Below, in pieces: positions 17,336 to 25,476 of a DNA stretch of 64,000 bases; position 1 is the stretch's first letter; each line of letters starts with the position of its first letter. The stretch comes from Massilia sp. NR 4-1. Lineage in GTDB: Bacteria > Pseudomonadota > Gammaproteobacteria > Burkholderiales > Burkholderiaceae_D. Both the position numbers and the translations under genes were made by a program. Location of the stretch: positions 3,038,001-3,102,000 of the forward strand of contig NZ_CP012201.1 in NCBI RefSeq assembly GCF_001191005.1. The letters run 5' to 3'. Under the pieces are notes generated by a model that made no database searches, was not told the origin of the DNA, and saw only the letters and a program-made list of their open reading frames with translations.

Positions 17336-19054
17336 TCAGTCTCCGATTTTCGTGATTACTGCGTGGGTCAGCCATTGCTGGAGGGTGCCAGCAACATCGA
17401 ATTCTTCGTCCAACTCAAACGCGGCGTCGAGGGCGGCGCCGAAACTGCCTTGCCGCGCCAGCACCTGCAAGGCGGCGTGCTGGGCGGCGCTTAACGGTAC
17501 AAGCTGCGTCCTCCACTGCGGGCGGCAGACCAGGCCGTAGCTGGCCTGCGCCATCTGCGCCGGGAAGGCCTGGGCGCTGTCCGCCTGATGCGCCAGCCAC
17601 AACGGCACCACGGCCCAGGACGAGGCGCTCAGCGCGCAGGCCGGATGCAGGAGCAGGCGGCGCGCCTCGATTTGCTCGGGCGGCACAGCGGACAGTTCGG
17701 CCGCGCTAATGCCCTCGGCGGCCGGCGCGTAATGGGCGCGATGCAGCAGCCATTCCAGGCGCGCCATATCGGGCAGATACGGCAGCTCGGCGGCGGGTAC
17801 AAAGTCCGTCAAAAAAGCCGCGAACTGCGCGCCGAAGCGATTCAGATCGCCGTCATCGGAAGGATGGGCGCGGCCATAAGAGCGCGCCAGGCCGCCGAAA
17901 AACTCTTCGCCCACCAGTTGCGCGATGACGGGGTAGGCAGCATGCAGCGCCTTCTCCCACGTCGCGCTCAGATTGCCGCGGTACAGCGCAAAACGGTGTT
18001 CCAGATGCGCGCCCGTCAGCAGCGGCAGCAATTGCCCGCTCTGCTCCGGCGCAAACAGCGCCTCCGCAAAACGCTGCTGCCCCGCCGCCAGCGGCTCAGT
18101 CTGTGTCCGATTTTGGGGTCTGGCCCCAAAATCGGACACGATCTCAGCCATATAGGCGCTGTCACTGTCCAGCCCGTGTCCACCTTGGTGCCTGGCACCA
18201 GGGTGGACACGGGCTGGGCTATAGGAAGCGGCGCGCTGGGTGGCTTGGGCGGCTTCGGCGAGCAGGACGTCCAAGGCGGGGATGTCGGTGTCCCATTCGA
18301 TCAGGGTGGGCAGGACGCCGAAGCGCTGCAGCGCGGCTTCGTAGAGCTGCCAAACGGGCTCGGCGACTTTGTCGCCATGGTGGTCGATCAGGGCTTCGGG
18401 CGTGCGCAAATGGCCGGCCAGGTGGATTTCGCCGATGCTGCCGGCGGGCAGCGCAGCCATCGCGGCCAACGCGTCTTCGCCGTGGTTGATCTGGTTGACG
18501 TAGAGGTTGTTGACGTCGAGCAGCAGGCCACAGCCGGTGCGGCGTACCAGCTCGGCGAGAAATTGGGCTTCGCTCATGGCGTCATCGGCGAAACGCACAT
18601 AGGTGGAGACGTTTTCCAGCAGGATGGGACGTCCGAGCACCTCTTGCACGCGTTCGACGCGTTCGCTGAGCAGCGCCAGCGCCTCATGGCTCAGGGCCAG
18701 CGGCAGCAGGTCGTTGAGCTGGCGGTCGAAGACGGCGTTCCAGCACAGGTGCTCGGAAACCAGCATCGGCTCAACCCGCCGCACCAGGCTATGCACGCGT
18801 TCCAGGTGCGCGGCGCTGAAGCCGCGCGCCGAGCCGAGGCCAAGGCCGACGCCGTGCAGGCTGATGGGATAGTCGCGCCGCAGCCGCTGCAGCACATGCC
18901 AGTCCCAGCCGCCCTGGTCGAGGTAGTTTTCGGTGTGGACTTCGAGCCAGCCGATGCGCGGCCGCTGTTCGAGAAACTGGCGGTAGTGCGGCGCCCGCAA
19001 GCCCACTCCAGCGCCCGGCATGGTCTGGCCAGAGGGAGCGGCGTGGGCTTGCAT
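17336..19054 (-). CDS. bufBC: Fused MNIO (DUF692) enzyme and DUF2063 partner, BufB-BufC type
   Basis: A 572-residue protein. Residues about 15-275 are an MNIO/DUF692 TIM barrel, the multinuclear iron oxidative enzyme that modifies cysteines in bufferins. Likely metal ligands are His67 (SLHGVGLG), Glu101-His102 (LVSEHL), Asn148 (ENVSTY), Asp180 (LLLDVNN), His211/His215 (EIHLAGH) and Glu253/Asp255 (LIEWDTD). Residues about 279-320 are encoded by two palindromic repeat elements and look unlike protein of either family. Residues about 325-572 are a DUF2063 (BufC) recognition/partner domain (QRFAEALFAPEQSG, FALYRGNLSATWEKAL). These domains are normally two adjacent genes. The frame is open throughout, so a fusion is predicted. 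Confidence 0.88.
   Translation of the reverse strand: MQAHAAPSGQTMPGAGVGLRAPHYRQFLEQRPRIGWLEVHTENYLDQGGWDWHVLQRLRRDYPISLHGVGLGLGSARGFSAAHLERVHSLVRRVEPMLVSEHLCWNAVFDRQLNDLLPLALSHEALALLSERVERVQEVLGRPILLENVSTYVRFADDAMSEAQFLAELVRRTGCGLLLDVNNLYVNQINHGEDALAAMAALPAGSIGEIHLAGHLRTPEALIDHHGDKVAEPVWQLYEAALQRFGVLPTLIEWDTDIPALDVLLAEAAQATQRAASYSPARVHPGARHQGGHGLDSDSAYMAEIVSDFGARPQNRTQTEPLAAGQQRFAEALFAPEQSGQLLPLLTGAHLEHRFALYRGNLSATWEKALHAAYPVIAQLVGEEFFGGLARSYGRAHPSDDGDLNRFGAQFAAFLTDFVPAAELPYLPDMARLEWLLHRAHYAPAAEGISAAELSAVPPEQIEARRLLLHPACALSASSWAVVPLWLAHQADSAQAFPAQMAQASYGLVCRPQWRTQLVPLSAAQHAALQVLARQGSFGAALDAAFELDEEFDVAGTLQQWLTHAVITKIGD
18103..18139. repeat. Perfect 16-bp-arm palindrome inside the fused bufBC frame
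   Basis: GTGTCCGATTTTGGGG and CCCCAAAATCGGACAC flank a 5-base loop. It encodes residues of the interdomain linker (about VSDFGARPQNRT). Confidence 0.85.
18171..18215. repeat. GGTGCCTGGCACC palindromic repeat inside the fused bufBC frame
   Basis: AGCCCGTGTCCACC pairs with GGTGGACACGGGCT around the core TTGGTGCCTGGCACCAGG. It encodes about residues 280-294 of the fused protein (SPARVHPGARHQGGHG). Confidence 0.85.
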
Positions 19055-19084
19055 GATGGGCTGGCGCAGCGTGAGGTAGAGGGC

Positions 19085-19354
19085 TTACTTGGCTGGCGGA
19101 GCGGTTTTGCCGCCGGCTTTTTCGCAAGTGCCTTTGGCCACGTATTTCCATTCGGTGGCGCCGTTGTCGGCCTTGGCCTGGCCAGCGCAGGAGTGGGAAC
19201 CATTGGACGAGGCGCAGTCGTTCTGGCCGGCTTTGGCGATGCCGTAGCATTTCTCTTTATCGCCAGCTTTGGCGCCGTCCATGGCGGACGCGGTGGTGGC
19301 GACGGCGCAGGCGGATGCCAGGGCGGCGGCGATCAGGGCTTGACGTTTGTTCAT
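19085..19354 (-). CDS. bufA: DUF2282 bufferin precursor peptide (BufA1-type)
   Basis: An 89-residue exported small protein. The signal peptide runs to about residue 24 (TTASA). The mature part has four cysteines at 36, 47, 56 and 77 in the DUF2282 pattern EKCYGIAKAGQNDCA, HSCAG, GTCEK. Bufferins of this family are ribosomally made, modified on cysteine by an MNIO enzyme, exported, and bind copper to buffer excess metal in the periplasm. It is the first gene of bufA-bufBC-doxX, 30 bases before the fused enzyme. Modification here is inferred from family and context. Confidence 0.9.
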   Translation of the reverse strand: MNKRQALIAAALASACAVATTASAMDGAKAGDKEKCYGIAKAGQNDCASSNGSHSCAGQAKADNGATEWKYVAKGTCEKAGGKTAPPAK

Positions 19355-19499
19355 GCTTATCTCCTAGTGGGTTAGCGTTGCTTCAGACGCAGAAGTGCTG
19401 CGGCTGAACGGTAGTCGCCGACTCCCTGCCGATCCTTACACGGATTTTTTAGATTTTTTCACCCCGGCAGGGCTGCCCGACCTCGGGGGATTCTAACGG

Positions 19500-19546
19500 A
19501 AAAAAACCCGGCAACACTTGAGTGTATTGCCGGGTTTTCATTATTT
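19500..19546. terminator. Hairpin terminator downstream of yjfB, T-rich on both strands
   Basis: CCCGGCAA pairs with TTGCCGGG around an ACTTGAGT-containing loop, with AAAAAAA on one side and TTTT on the other. It separates yjfB from the bufferin operon; both are read leftward. Confidence 0.8.
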
Positions 19547-19608
19547 CGACGGTGCGGCGCAGCACAGCGCCGCGCCAGGGTGGCGCGTCCGCCAGCGGCT
19601 TGCTGTAT

Positions 19609-19815
19609 TCAAGCCGTGGTGTTGATGCGGGTGCCGAGATTCGGTGGCAGGTTGGCAGCGCCTGCCGATGGCACCGGCGGGATAGCTTCGATCAGGGCGG
19701 CGGCACTCGATGCCTGCACTTCCTGCGCTTTTTTGAGCACGGCGACGCCCACTTCCTGGCGAATGCCAGTGTCAGCGATAGTCGTGGCCAGCCGGGCGAT
19801 ACCTGAAACGTCCAT
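19609..19815 (-). CDS. yjfB: YjfB-family putative motility protein
   Basis: A 68-residue protein with the family pattern MDVSGIARLATTIADTG...EVGVAVLKKAQEVQASSAAALIEAIP and the typical tail NLPPNLGTRINTTA. Pfam describes YjfB as a putative motility protein; its biochemistry is unknown. ATG 19815 is chosen because the family begins MDxSxIA and GGAGA lies 6 bases upstream. It is monocistronic between mobB and a terminator. With the FliT-like gene at 10.9 kb it is another isolated gene linked to motility. Confidence 0.85.
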   Translation of the reverse strand: MDVSGIARLATTIADTGIRQEVGVAVLKKAQEVQASSAAALIEAIPPVPSAGAANLPPNLGTRINTTA

Positions 19816-19880
19816 GAGAATTCTCCATTGAGGCGTATCCTCCTGTAACGGCTGTTTTTCCAGAGACTTTAGGCTTTTGC

Positions 19881-20414
19881 TTAAAAATTGTTCAGCCGTG
19901 AGGTCAGCCATTCCAGCACCTGTTCCGGATGGTTCAGGTCGAGCCAGGCGACCGTGGCGGGCAGTTCGGCCGGCCGGCCCTCATCCGAGGCCACGGCCAC
20001 GATGCTGTCGTCGCCCAGGTAGAGCGGAGTCTGCCCCACGCTGCGGCGGAACACTTCCAGCTTGGGCATGGGCCAGGTTTTGAAGCCTTCGATCAGGGTC
20101 AGGTCGGCGGGCGAGAGGCGGGACAATTGCTCTTCCATGCCCGGCTCTTCGGCGCCGCGCAGCTCGCGGATCACGGCGAAGCGGAAGGGCGAGGCGATCA
20201 TCACTTCGGCGGCGCCGGCGCGGCGCAGGCGGGCGCTGTCCTTGCTCGGCGGCTCCAGCTCGATATCGTGGTGGCTGTGCTTGACGATATTGACCTTGCG
20301 GCCCTGCTCCGCCAGGCGCGCAACGAGATATTCGAGCAGGGTGGTCTTGCCGCTGCCGGAACGTCCCACCACGCCAAGCACCCGGCGCGCGGACGCGGAA
20401 TTCTCTCGCTGCAT
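19881..20414 (-). CDS. mobB: Molybdopterin-guanine dinucleotide biosynthesis adaptor MobB
   Basis: A 177-residue P-loop GTPase. Walker A is GRSGSGKTT at 17-25; KHSHHDIELEPPSKDSARLRRAGA and DLTLIEGFKTWPMPKLEV are the conserved MobB blocks. MobB assists MobA in attaching GMP to molybdopterin to form the bis-MGD cofactor of molybdoenzymes. No mobA, moe or moa gene is in the window. It lies 51 bases beyond the gspB-like stop on the same strand. Confidence 0.92.
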   Translation of the reverse strand: MQRENSASARRVLGVVGRSGSGKTTLLEYLVARLAEQGRKVNIVKHSHHDIELEPPSKDSARLRRAGAAEVMIASPFRFAVIRELRGAEEPGMEEQLSRLSPADLTLIEGFKTWPMPKLEVFRRSVGQTPLYLGDDSIVAVASDEGRPAELPATVAWLDLNHPEQVLEWLTSRLNNF

Positions 20415-20465
20415 TGCTGTACTCCCCTTGTATGACCTGGCGCCATTATACGCAGCGCCAGACTT

Positions 20466-21206
20466 TCAATAGGGAACGCGGTAGCGGTAGCCGCGGAAGC
20501 TGAAGACCGCGCCCTTGGCCTGCAGCTTTTCCAGTACCAGGCCGGGCGCCACTTCCTCGCCTTCGCGGCGCAGCACCTTGTCGATCAGGATCAGGCGGTC
20601 GGCCGGATTCTTCGAATACATATAGCCGCTCATGGATATCTGCGGAATGGCGCGCTGGATCGGTTCCGGCAATTCGCGCAGCAACTGCGCGCGTTCTTCC
20701 TGTTCGGCTGGCGCAGCGGCGGCCGGCGCCTTGCCGCCCGCTTCCTCCGCAACATGGGCGCGCGCCGCCTTCACGCCAACCTTGGACGCCGGCTTGGGGG
20801 CATCCGCAATATCGCTGGCTTTCACGGGAACGGGCGCCGCAGCGGGCGCGGCGGCGATTGGCGCGCTCACGGCTTGCGGTACGGCGCTTGCGGCCGTCCT
20901 GGCAGGTGCAACGACGGACTCAGCCTGGACAGCTGCGGGAGTTGCCGCTGCCGGAGCCGGAGCCGCCGTCGGTGCGGCAGACGCTGGCAGCTGCGCTGCC
21001 GGCGGTTGCGCCGGCGATCGCAGCAGCATGGCCAGCAGGCCGGCCACGGCGGCCGACATCAGGACCAGGGCCAGCACCAAAGGGCGCTTGCCGCTGCGGG
21101 CAGTGCGCGTGGCACCGCGTTCCAGCGTGGGGGCATGGATGGTCGGCGCTTCGCCAAGCTGCCGCTCCGCCTGGGCCTTCTGCAATGCTTCAAGAATATA
21201 GGACAT
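20466..21206 (-). CDS. gspB: GspB-like type II secretion accessory protein
   Basis: A 246-residue protein: short cytoplasmic head (MSYILEALQKAQAERQLG, the classic GspB/ExeB start), one membrane helix (LVLALVLMSAAVAGLLAMLL, about 44-63), a long Ala/Pro-rich periplasmic linker, and a C-terminal GspB domain (IPQISMSGYMYSKNPADRLILID...). GspA and GspB together help the type II secretion secretin assemble through the peptidoglycan. The partner gspA-like gene is nearby at 21738-23603 but is separated by an oppositely oriented gene. The proline/alanine linker is of normal type. Confidence 0.88.
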   Translation of the reverse strand: MSYILEALQKAQAERQLGEAPTIHAPTLERGATRTARSGKRPLVLALVLMSAAVAGLLAMLLRSPAQPPAAQLPASAAPTAAPAPAAATPAAVQAESVVAPARTAASAVPQAVSAPIAAAPAAAPVPVKASDIADAPKPASKVGVKAARAHVAEEAGGKAPAAAAPAEQEERAQLLRELPEPIQRAIPQISMSGYMYSKNPADRLILIDKVLRREGEEVAPGLVLEKLQAKGAVFSFRGYRYRVPY

Positions 21207-21387
21207 AGTTTCTTAATCTGGTCTCGCTAGGGGCGCGCATGCCGCTCGCCACTCTACCTTAAGGAGTGTGTCATTTGCGCCAAAAGTTTCATTTGGAGAG
21301 ATTCAATTTCCAGCCCCCATGGCACAATTGAAATCAAATTGTCATAAATACACAGTAGCCAACTAACAATCTTACTGAAAGCATGCC

Positions 21388-21744
21388 GTGCCTAAGCTAC
21401 TATTGCTGACCTGCGCTGCGCTTGCCGCGCCTCTCGCCTTCGCTCAAACAGGCACGCTGAGCACCGATGCCTCCGCCAATGCCGACACGCGCAGCGGCTT
21501 GTTCTGCACCAGCAATGCGCCACAGCAGCGTATCCCGGCCGGCACCACGCTGACCGTGCTGCGCCGCGTCACGGCGCGCTGCGGCCTCTTCTTCCCTTAC
21601 ACCTACTATCAGGTTCAATATCGGCAGGCAGGCGGAAAAGTCGTACTCGCCTATGTCACCGAGCGCCAGCTGCAAAGCAAGCTGCAAACGCTGCACGCCC
21701 GCCGTCCGGACGCGCCGGAACCGGCAAAAAGCGCCGCCTACTGA
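21388..21744 (+). CDS. Small secreted SH3-like hypothetical protein
   Basis: A 118-residue exported protein with a GTG start at 21388; an in-frame stop lies at 21376-21378 and no in-frame ATG is available. The signal peptide is PKLLLLTCAALAAPLAFA. The mature part has two cysteines (LFCTSNA and TARCGLFF) and strand-rich segments such as TTLTVLRRV and TYYQVQY, which look like an SH3b-type barrel. It lies in opposite orientation between the gspB-like and gspA-like genes. Function is unknown; a role at the cell wall is a guess from the fold. Confidence 0.65.
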   Translation: MPKLLLLTCAALAAPLAFAQTGTLSTDASANADTRSGLFCTSNAPQQRIPAGTTLTVLRRVTARCGLFFPYTYYQVQYRQAGGKVVLAYVTERQLQSKLQTLHARRPDAPEPAKSAAY

Positions 21745-23603
21745 GCGCTTGCGCCATCCGCATTGGCGGCGCTTGCCGTCACCCTGGTCCGTTCACGCAA
21801 GCGCGGTTCCGGCACGCCAGCAAGCTGGCTCAGACGGATGAAAGTCTTGGGTCCGGCCACGCCATCGGCCTTCAAGCCCTGCGCGCCCTGGAAGTCGCGC
21901 AGCAGGCGCAGCGTGGCGCCATCCAGCGCCTGGTTGTCGGCCGGTTTTTTCAGGCCGTGCATCTGCGCGAAGCGGCGCGCCAGCCAATCGACATCGGGAC
22001 CGCGATCGCCAGCCGACACCTCGTCACGCCAGCTGCGATGGGCGCGCCAGAGTGTGATGTAACCGCCATCCATGGCCGCTTCCAGTGCCGGCAAAGCCAT
22101 GATTTGCGGCTTGCCGCCAACCAGCAGCGTTGCCTGCTGACCGTCCAGCGCCGTCAGCAGCACATAGCGCGCCGTGATCGGATCTTCGCCGCGCAGCCTT
22201 AAGGCAGCGGGACGATCCAGCAGGCGCAGCTCGGCCAGGCCGCCCTTCCCCTGCAGGCAGCGCAGATTCTTCTTCGCCGCCGCCATGCAACCCTCGCCAT
22301 CGGCCAGCTCACTCCCCCACAGAGACGACAACTGGCGCAGCGCCGCATCGGCCGCCACGCCGCTCACCGCACCGGCGATGCCAGCCGTGGATAGCGCGCC
22401 CGGCCCGGCCGCAACGGAAGCCGCGGCACCTTGGGCCACAGCTTGCGGCAGACCGCTTGCGCTGGCCGCGGATGGTGTTGCCTGGGCGCCGGAGGCGGTA
22501 GGCCGCGAGCCTGGCAGCGCCGCGGCCGCACCGGCCAGCCGCTCCTGCGCTAGCTGTCCTGGCGCCGCTTGCGCATTCGCCGTCCGTCCCACCGACGCCG
22601 GCGCGGAAGCGTCCAGCTTGCCGCCTGCCGCTTGCGCCGTCCGCGCTTCGAGCGGTGCGGATGCGGCGCCCTTGCCAGCACCCGCCGGCAACAACTGCCA
22701 CGCAGCGGCGCCGGTCAGCGCCACGCCCGCCAGCAGGCCTGCCGCCGCATACGGCCAGACGCCGCGCACACGCGGCGCGTCTTCACTGCCCGACACTTCC
22801 TGCGCCGCCTTGTTCAGAATCTGCCGCGTCACCTGCGCCTTGCCTTCGACGTAAGCGCCGAGCAGCGCGCGGTCGCACAGCAGGTTGACGCGGCGCGGCA
22901 CGCCTTTGCTGAGACGGTGAATGGCGGCCATCAGGTGCGCGCCGAAAGGCGAGGCGCCGGCCGATCCCGCCACGGCCAGGCGATGGCGCACATAGCTGCC
23001 CACCTCGTCCACCGACAAGGAGCCCAGGTGGTAGCGCGCGATCACGCGCTGCGCCAACTGTTCCAGTTCGGGACGCGCCAGCATGGCGCGCAATTCCGGC
23101 TGGCCGATCAGGATAATCTGCAGCAGCTTGCGCTCGCTGGTTTCCAGATTGGTCAGCAGGCGCAATTGCTCCAGCACCTCGGGCGACAGGTTCTGCGCCT
23201 CGTCGATGATGAGCACATTGTTCTTGCCTTGGGCGTGGCTGGCCAGCAGATAGGCGTTGATCGCATCCACATAGCCTTTCACGCTGACCGCGCCCGCGCC
23301 CTGCGGCGGCAAGGCGATGCCGAATTCGTCGCACACCGACAGCAGCAGCTCTTCCACCGTCAGCTTGGGATTGAAGATATAGGCCAGCTTGCAATTCGCG
23401 GGAATCTGCTCCATGAAGCAGCGGCACACCGTGGTCTTGCCCGCGCCGATCTCGCCCGTCAGCAGGACGAAGCCGCCGCCGCTGCCCACACCGTACAGCA
23501 GATGGGCCAGCGCTTCGCGGTGGCGTTCGCTCATGAACAGGTAGCGCGGATCGGGCGCGATGGAAAACGGCGACTGTTTCAGTTGAAAGAATTGCGTGTA
23601 CAT
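21738..23603 (-). CDS. gspA: GspA/ExeA-type AAA+ ATPase with peptidoglycan-binding domain
   Basis: A 621-residue inner-membrane ATPase. Residues 1-270 are the AAA domain: Walker A TGEIGAGKTT near 49-58, Walker B NVLIIDEAQNL, sensor LIGQPEL. A membrane helix (PYAAAGLLAGVALTGAAAWQ, about 286-305) and an Ala-rich linker follow. The C-terminal part has a conserved GspA region and a peptidoglycan-binding fold (LDGATLRLLRDFQGAQGLKADGVAGPKT, about 560-600). With GspB it uses ATP to remodel or bind peptidoglycan so that the type II secretin can be inserted. ATG 23603 is preferred over the GTG 6 bases upstream. Confidence 0.9.
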   Translation of the reverse strand: MYTQFFQLKQSPFSIAPDPRYLFMSERHREALAHLLYGVGSGGGFVLLTGEIGAGKTTVCRCFMEQIPANCKLAYIFNPKLTVEELLLSVCDEFGIALPPQGAGAVSVKGYVDAINAYLLASHAQGKNNVLIIDEAQNLSPEVLEQLRLLTNLETSERKLLQIILIGQPELRAMLARPELEQLAQRVIARYHLGSLSVDEVGSYVRHRLAVAGSAGASPFGAHLMAAIHRLSKGVPRRVNLLCDRALLGAYVEGKAQVTRQILNKAAQEVSGSEDAPRVRGVWPYAAAGLLAGVALTGAAAWQLLPAGAGKGAASAPLEARTAQAAGGKLDASAPASVGRTANAQAAPGQLAQERLAGAAAALPGSRPTASGAQATPSAASASGLPQAVAQGAAASVAAGPGALSTAGIAGAVSGVAADAALRQLSSLWGSELADGEGCMAAAKKNLRCLQGKGGLAELRLLDRPAALRLRGEDPITARYVLLTALDGQQATLLVGGKPQIMALPALEAAMDGGYITLWRAHRSWRDEVSAGDRGPDVDWLARRFAQMHGLKKPADNQALDGATLRLLRDFQGAQGLKADGVAGPKTFIRLSQLAGVPEPRLRERTRVTASAANADGASAQ

Positions 23604-23636
23604 GAACACCCTGGAGATAGGCCGGTCCAGCCGCCG

Positions 23637-24158
23637 CTAGCGCAGCGCCGGCGGCAGAGGCTTGAACTTGGCGCAGTAAATCTTGGACCGGGTATTGAAA
23701 TAGACGATGCGGCTACCCGGCTTCGCCTCCCGTACCGGAAAGCGCGAATTCTCGATTTTCGCATACCGCAGGCCGACCTGCGCCAGAATGGCTTCCTCCA
23801 TCTTTTCCGGCGTGGCCTCGGCCACCGCGCCGACGAAGCTGTAGGCATAGCTTTCGTCGCTCACCATGACTTCCAGGATCTCCTGCCCCCACAGCCGCGC
23901 GTCGGGCGTGCGGAACCAGTAGGCGCCGCCTTCGCGCCGGTAAGGCTGGCCGAAGAACTTCACCATATAGTCGAAGTAGTAGCGGTTGGATGTCTGGTCC
24001 TGGCACAGCAGGCCGGAACCGATGATGGTGCCGAAGGTGGTGGGCGGTTCAGCGTGGGCCAGACCGGCCAAGGCCAGCAGACCGGCGCCCAACGCGGGAC
24101 GCAGCAAGTACCCGGGGCCGCGCGAACACCAGCCCCTCGCTACAGCTTGCGCATCCAT
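23637..24158 (-). CDS. Exported hypothetical protein
   Basis: A 173-residue protein with an Arg-containing, hydrophobic signal sequence (LLRPALGAGLLALAGLAHA). The mature part, beginning EPPTTFGTIIGSGLLCQDQT, has two Cys and many aromatic residues (NRYYFDYMVKFFGQPY, YAYSFVGAV). I do not recognise the family. ATG 24158 lies inside the 3' end of the preceding small gene, so the two overlap by 19 bases and are probably translationally coupled. The gspA-like gene begins 33 bases downstream on the same strand. Confidence 0.7.
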   Translation of the reverse strand: MDAQAVARGWCSRGPGYLLRPALGAGLLALAGLAHAEPPTTFGTIIGSGLLCQDQTSNRYYFDYMVKFFGQPYRREGGAYWFRTPDARLWGQEILEVMVSDESYAYSFVGAVAEATPEKMEEAILAQVGLRYAKIENSRFPVREAKPGSRIVYFNTRSKIYCAKFKPLPPALR

Positions 24159-24325
24159 GTGCGGTTTGCATTGATCTGCGCCTTGGCCGAAGCCGGCAGG
24201 GCTTCGTAGCAGCCGGGATATTGCTTCAACGAGCTTTCCCGTATTTCCTTTTGCAAACCATTGATAAGAAACACATAGATCGTTCCGCCGTCGTCGGTCG
24301 TCCTCTTCCCTATGTACTTGATCAT
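24140..24325 (-). CDS. Small conserved-type hypothetical protein (61 residues)
   Basis: Begins MIKYIGKRTTDDGGTIYVFLINGLQKEIRE and ends NRTWMRKL, with a balanced mix of charged and hydrophobic residues. Its stop TAG sits inside the first codons of the next gene on the same strand. Codon use matches neighbours. The upstream in-frame ATG at 24385 would add an atypical N-terminus, so 24325 is preferred. No family recognised. Confidence 0.55.
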   Translation of the reverse strand: MIKYIGKRTTDDGGTIYVFLINGLQKEIRESSLKQYPGCYEALPASAKAQINANRTWMRKL

Positions 24326-24418
24326 AACCGCACTCCCTGACGAGCACATTATGACATTGCGGCGTATGTTCCAATACGTTTTCACCTCCGGAAAGAGGCG
24401 TTAAAACAACTGCCTGCA

Positions 24419-25336
24419 TCAGATTTCCTCCAGCCAGGGATCAGCGTCCGGATCGGGGAACTGGGCGGCGATAAAGTCGGTGAATGCGCGCACTTTGGCC
24501 GACAAAAAACGCCGGCTCGGATACACCATGAAGATGCCCAGCTTGCCCGAGCAATGCCCCTCCAGCACGCGCACCAGGCGGCCGGCCACCAGATCGTCCT
24601 TCAGCGTATACGAACTGCGCATCACGATGCCCATGCCGGCCAGGGCGGCCTGGCGCAGCACTTCGGTGTCGTTGGAAATCATCTTGCTGGTGATCGGCAC
24701 GCGCTCCTCCGACTGACCGCAATGCACGGGCCAGGAATGGCGCACCTGCTCGTAGGCATAGTTCAGGCAATCGTGCCCGCTTAATTCCTGCGGCGTTTGC
24801 GGCAGGCCGCGCCGCGCCACGTAGCCGGGCGAGGCGCACAGGATCACATTCGAGGTGGCCAGGCGGCGCGCGATCATGGAGTTGTCGATTTTCTGCAGGC
24901 CGGTGAAGAAGCCGACGTCGAAGCCGTCCTCCACCAGATCGACGGCGCGGTCGGACAGGGTCAGGTCCAGCACAATATTCGGCTGCAAGGCCGCAAAGCG
25001 CGGCAGCAGGGGCGCCAGCCGCGCCTGGCCCACGCCCAGATGGCTGTAAATGCGCAACGTGCCTTGCGGACATTTGACGGCGGCGCCGGCCAGCGCGTCG
25101 GCATCGTCGATATCGCTCAGGATCTGGCGCACGCGGTCCAGATAATGCTGGCCGGTTTCGGTCAGCGAGAGCCGGCGCGTGGTGCGGTTCAAGAGGCGCG
25201 TGCCGAGGTGCTGCTCCAGGTCGGCGACATGGCGGGTGACGACGGCGTTCGACATCTCCAGCGCGCCGCCGGCCCGGGCAAAACTGCCCTGCTCCACCAC
25301 TTTGGCGAACACGCGCATCGATTGCAACCTGTCCAT
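24419..25336 (-). CDS. LysR-family transcriptional regulator (CrgA-like)
   Basis: A 305-residue regulator. The winged HTH is in residues 1-60 (MRVFAKVVEQGSFARAGGALEMSNAVVTRHV, then LGTRLLNRTTRRLSLTETG). The effector domain follows from about 90 (GTLRIYSHLGVG...), with the pattern of the CrgA/DsdC-like subgroup. LysR proteins usually control a divergent gene; the divergent neighbour begins at 25477 and encodes a small secreted DUF4148-like protein, with the promoter space at 25337-25476. The effector is unknown. Confidence 0.88.
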   Translation of the reverse strand: MDRLQSMRVFAKVVEQGSFARAGGALEMSNAVVTRHVADLEQHLGTRLLNRTTRRLSLTETGQHYLDRVRQILSDIDDADALAGAAVKCPQGTLRIYSHLGVGQARLAPLLPRFAALQPNIVLDLTLSDRAVDLVEDGFDVGFFTGLQKIDNSMIARRLATSNVILCASPGYVARRGLPQTPQELSGHDCLNYAYEQVRHSWPVHCGQSEERVPITSKMISNDTEVLRQAALAGMGIVMRSSYTLKDDLVAGRLVRVLEGHCSGKLGIFMVYPSRRFLSAKVRAFTDFIAAQFPDPDADPWLEEI

Positions 25337-25476
25337 AGCTCCCGTCTCCCGCTTTTTATCATTTCTGATTCAGAAATTGTGCATTGCGATTATTCGCCTT
25401 TTTTGCGGGAACCGCAATCGATAAACTGCCTCCATCGTCGGGCAAGCGCCCGTCTTCCCAAACCAGGAGAAGCACC

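Noticed and set aside
21383..21409. ATG at 21383 as the start of the SH3-like protein
   Set aside because: That frame stops after eight codons; the signal peptide is read from GTG 21388.
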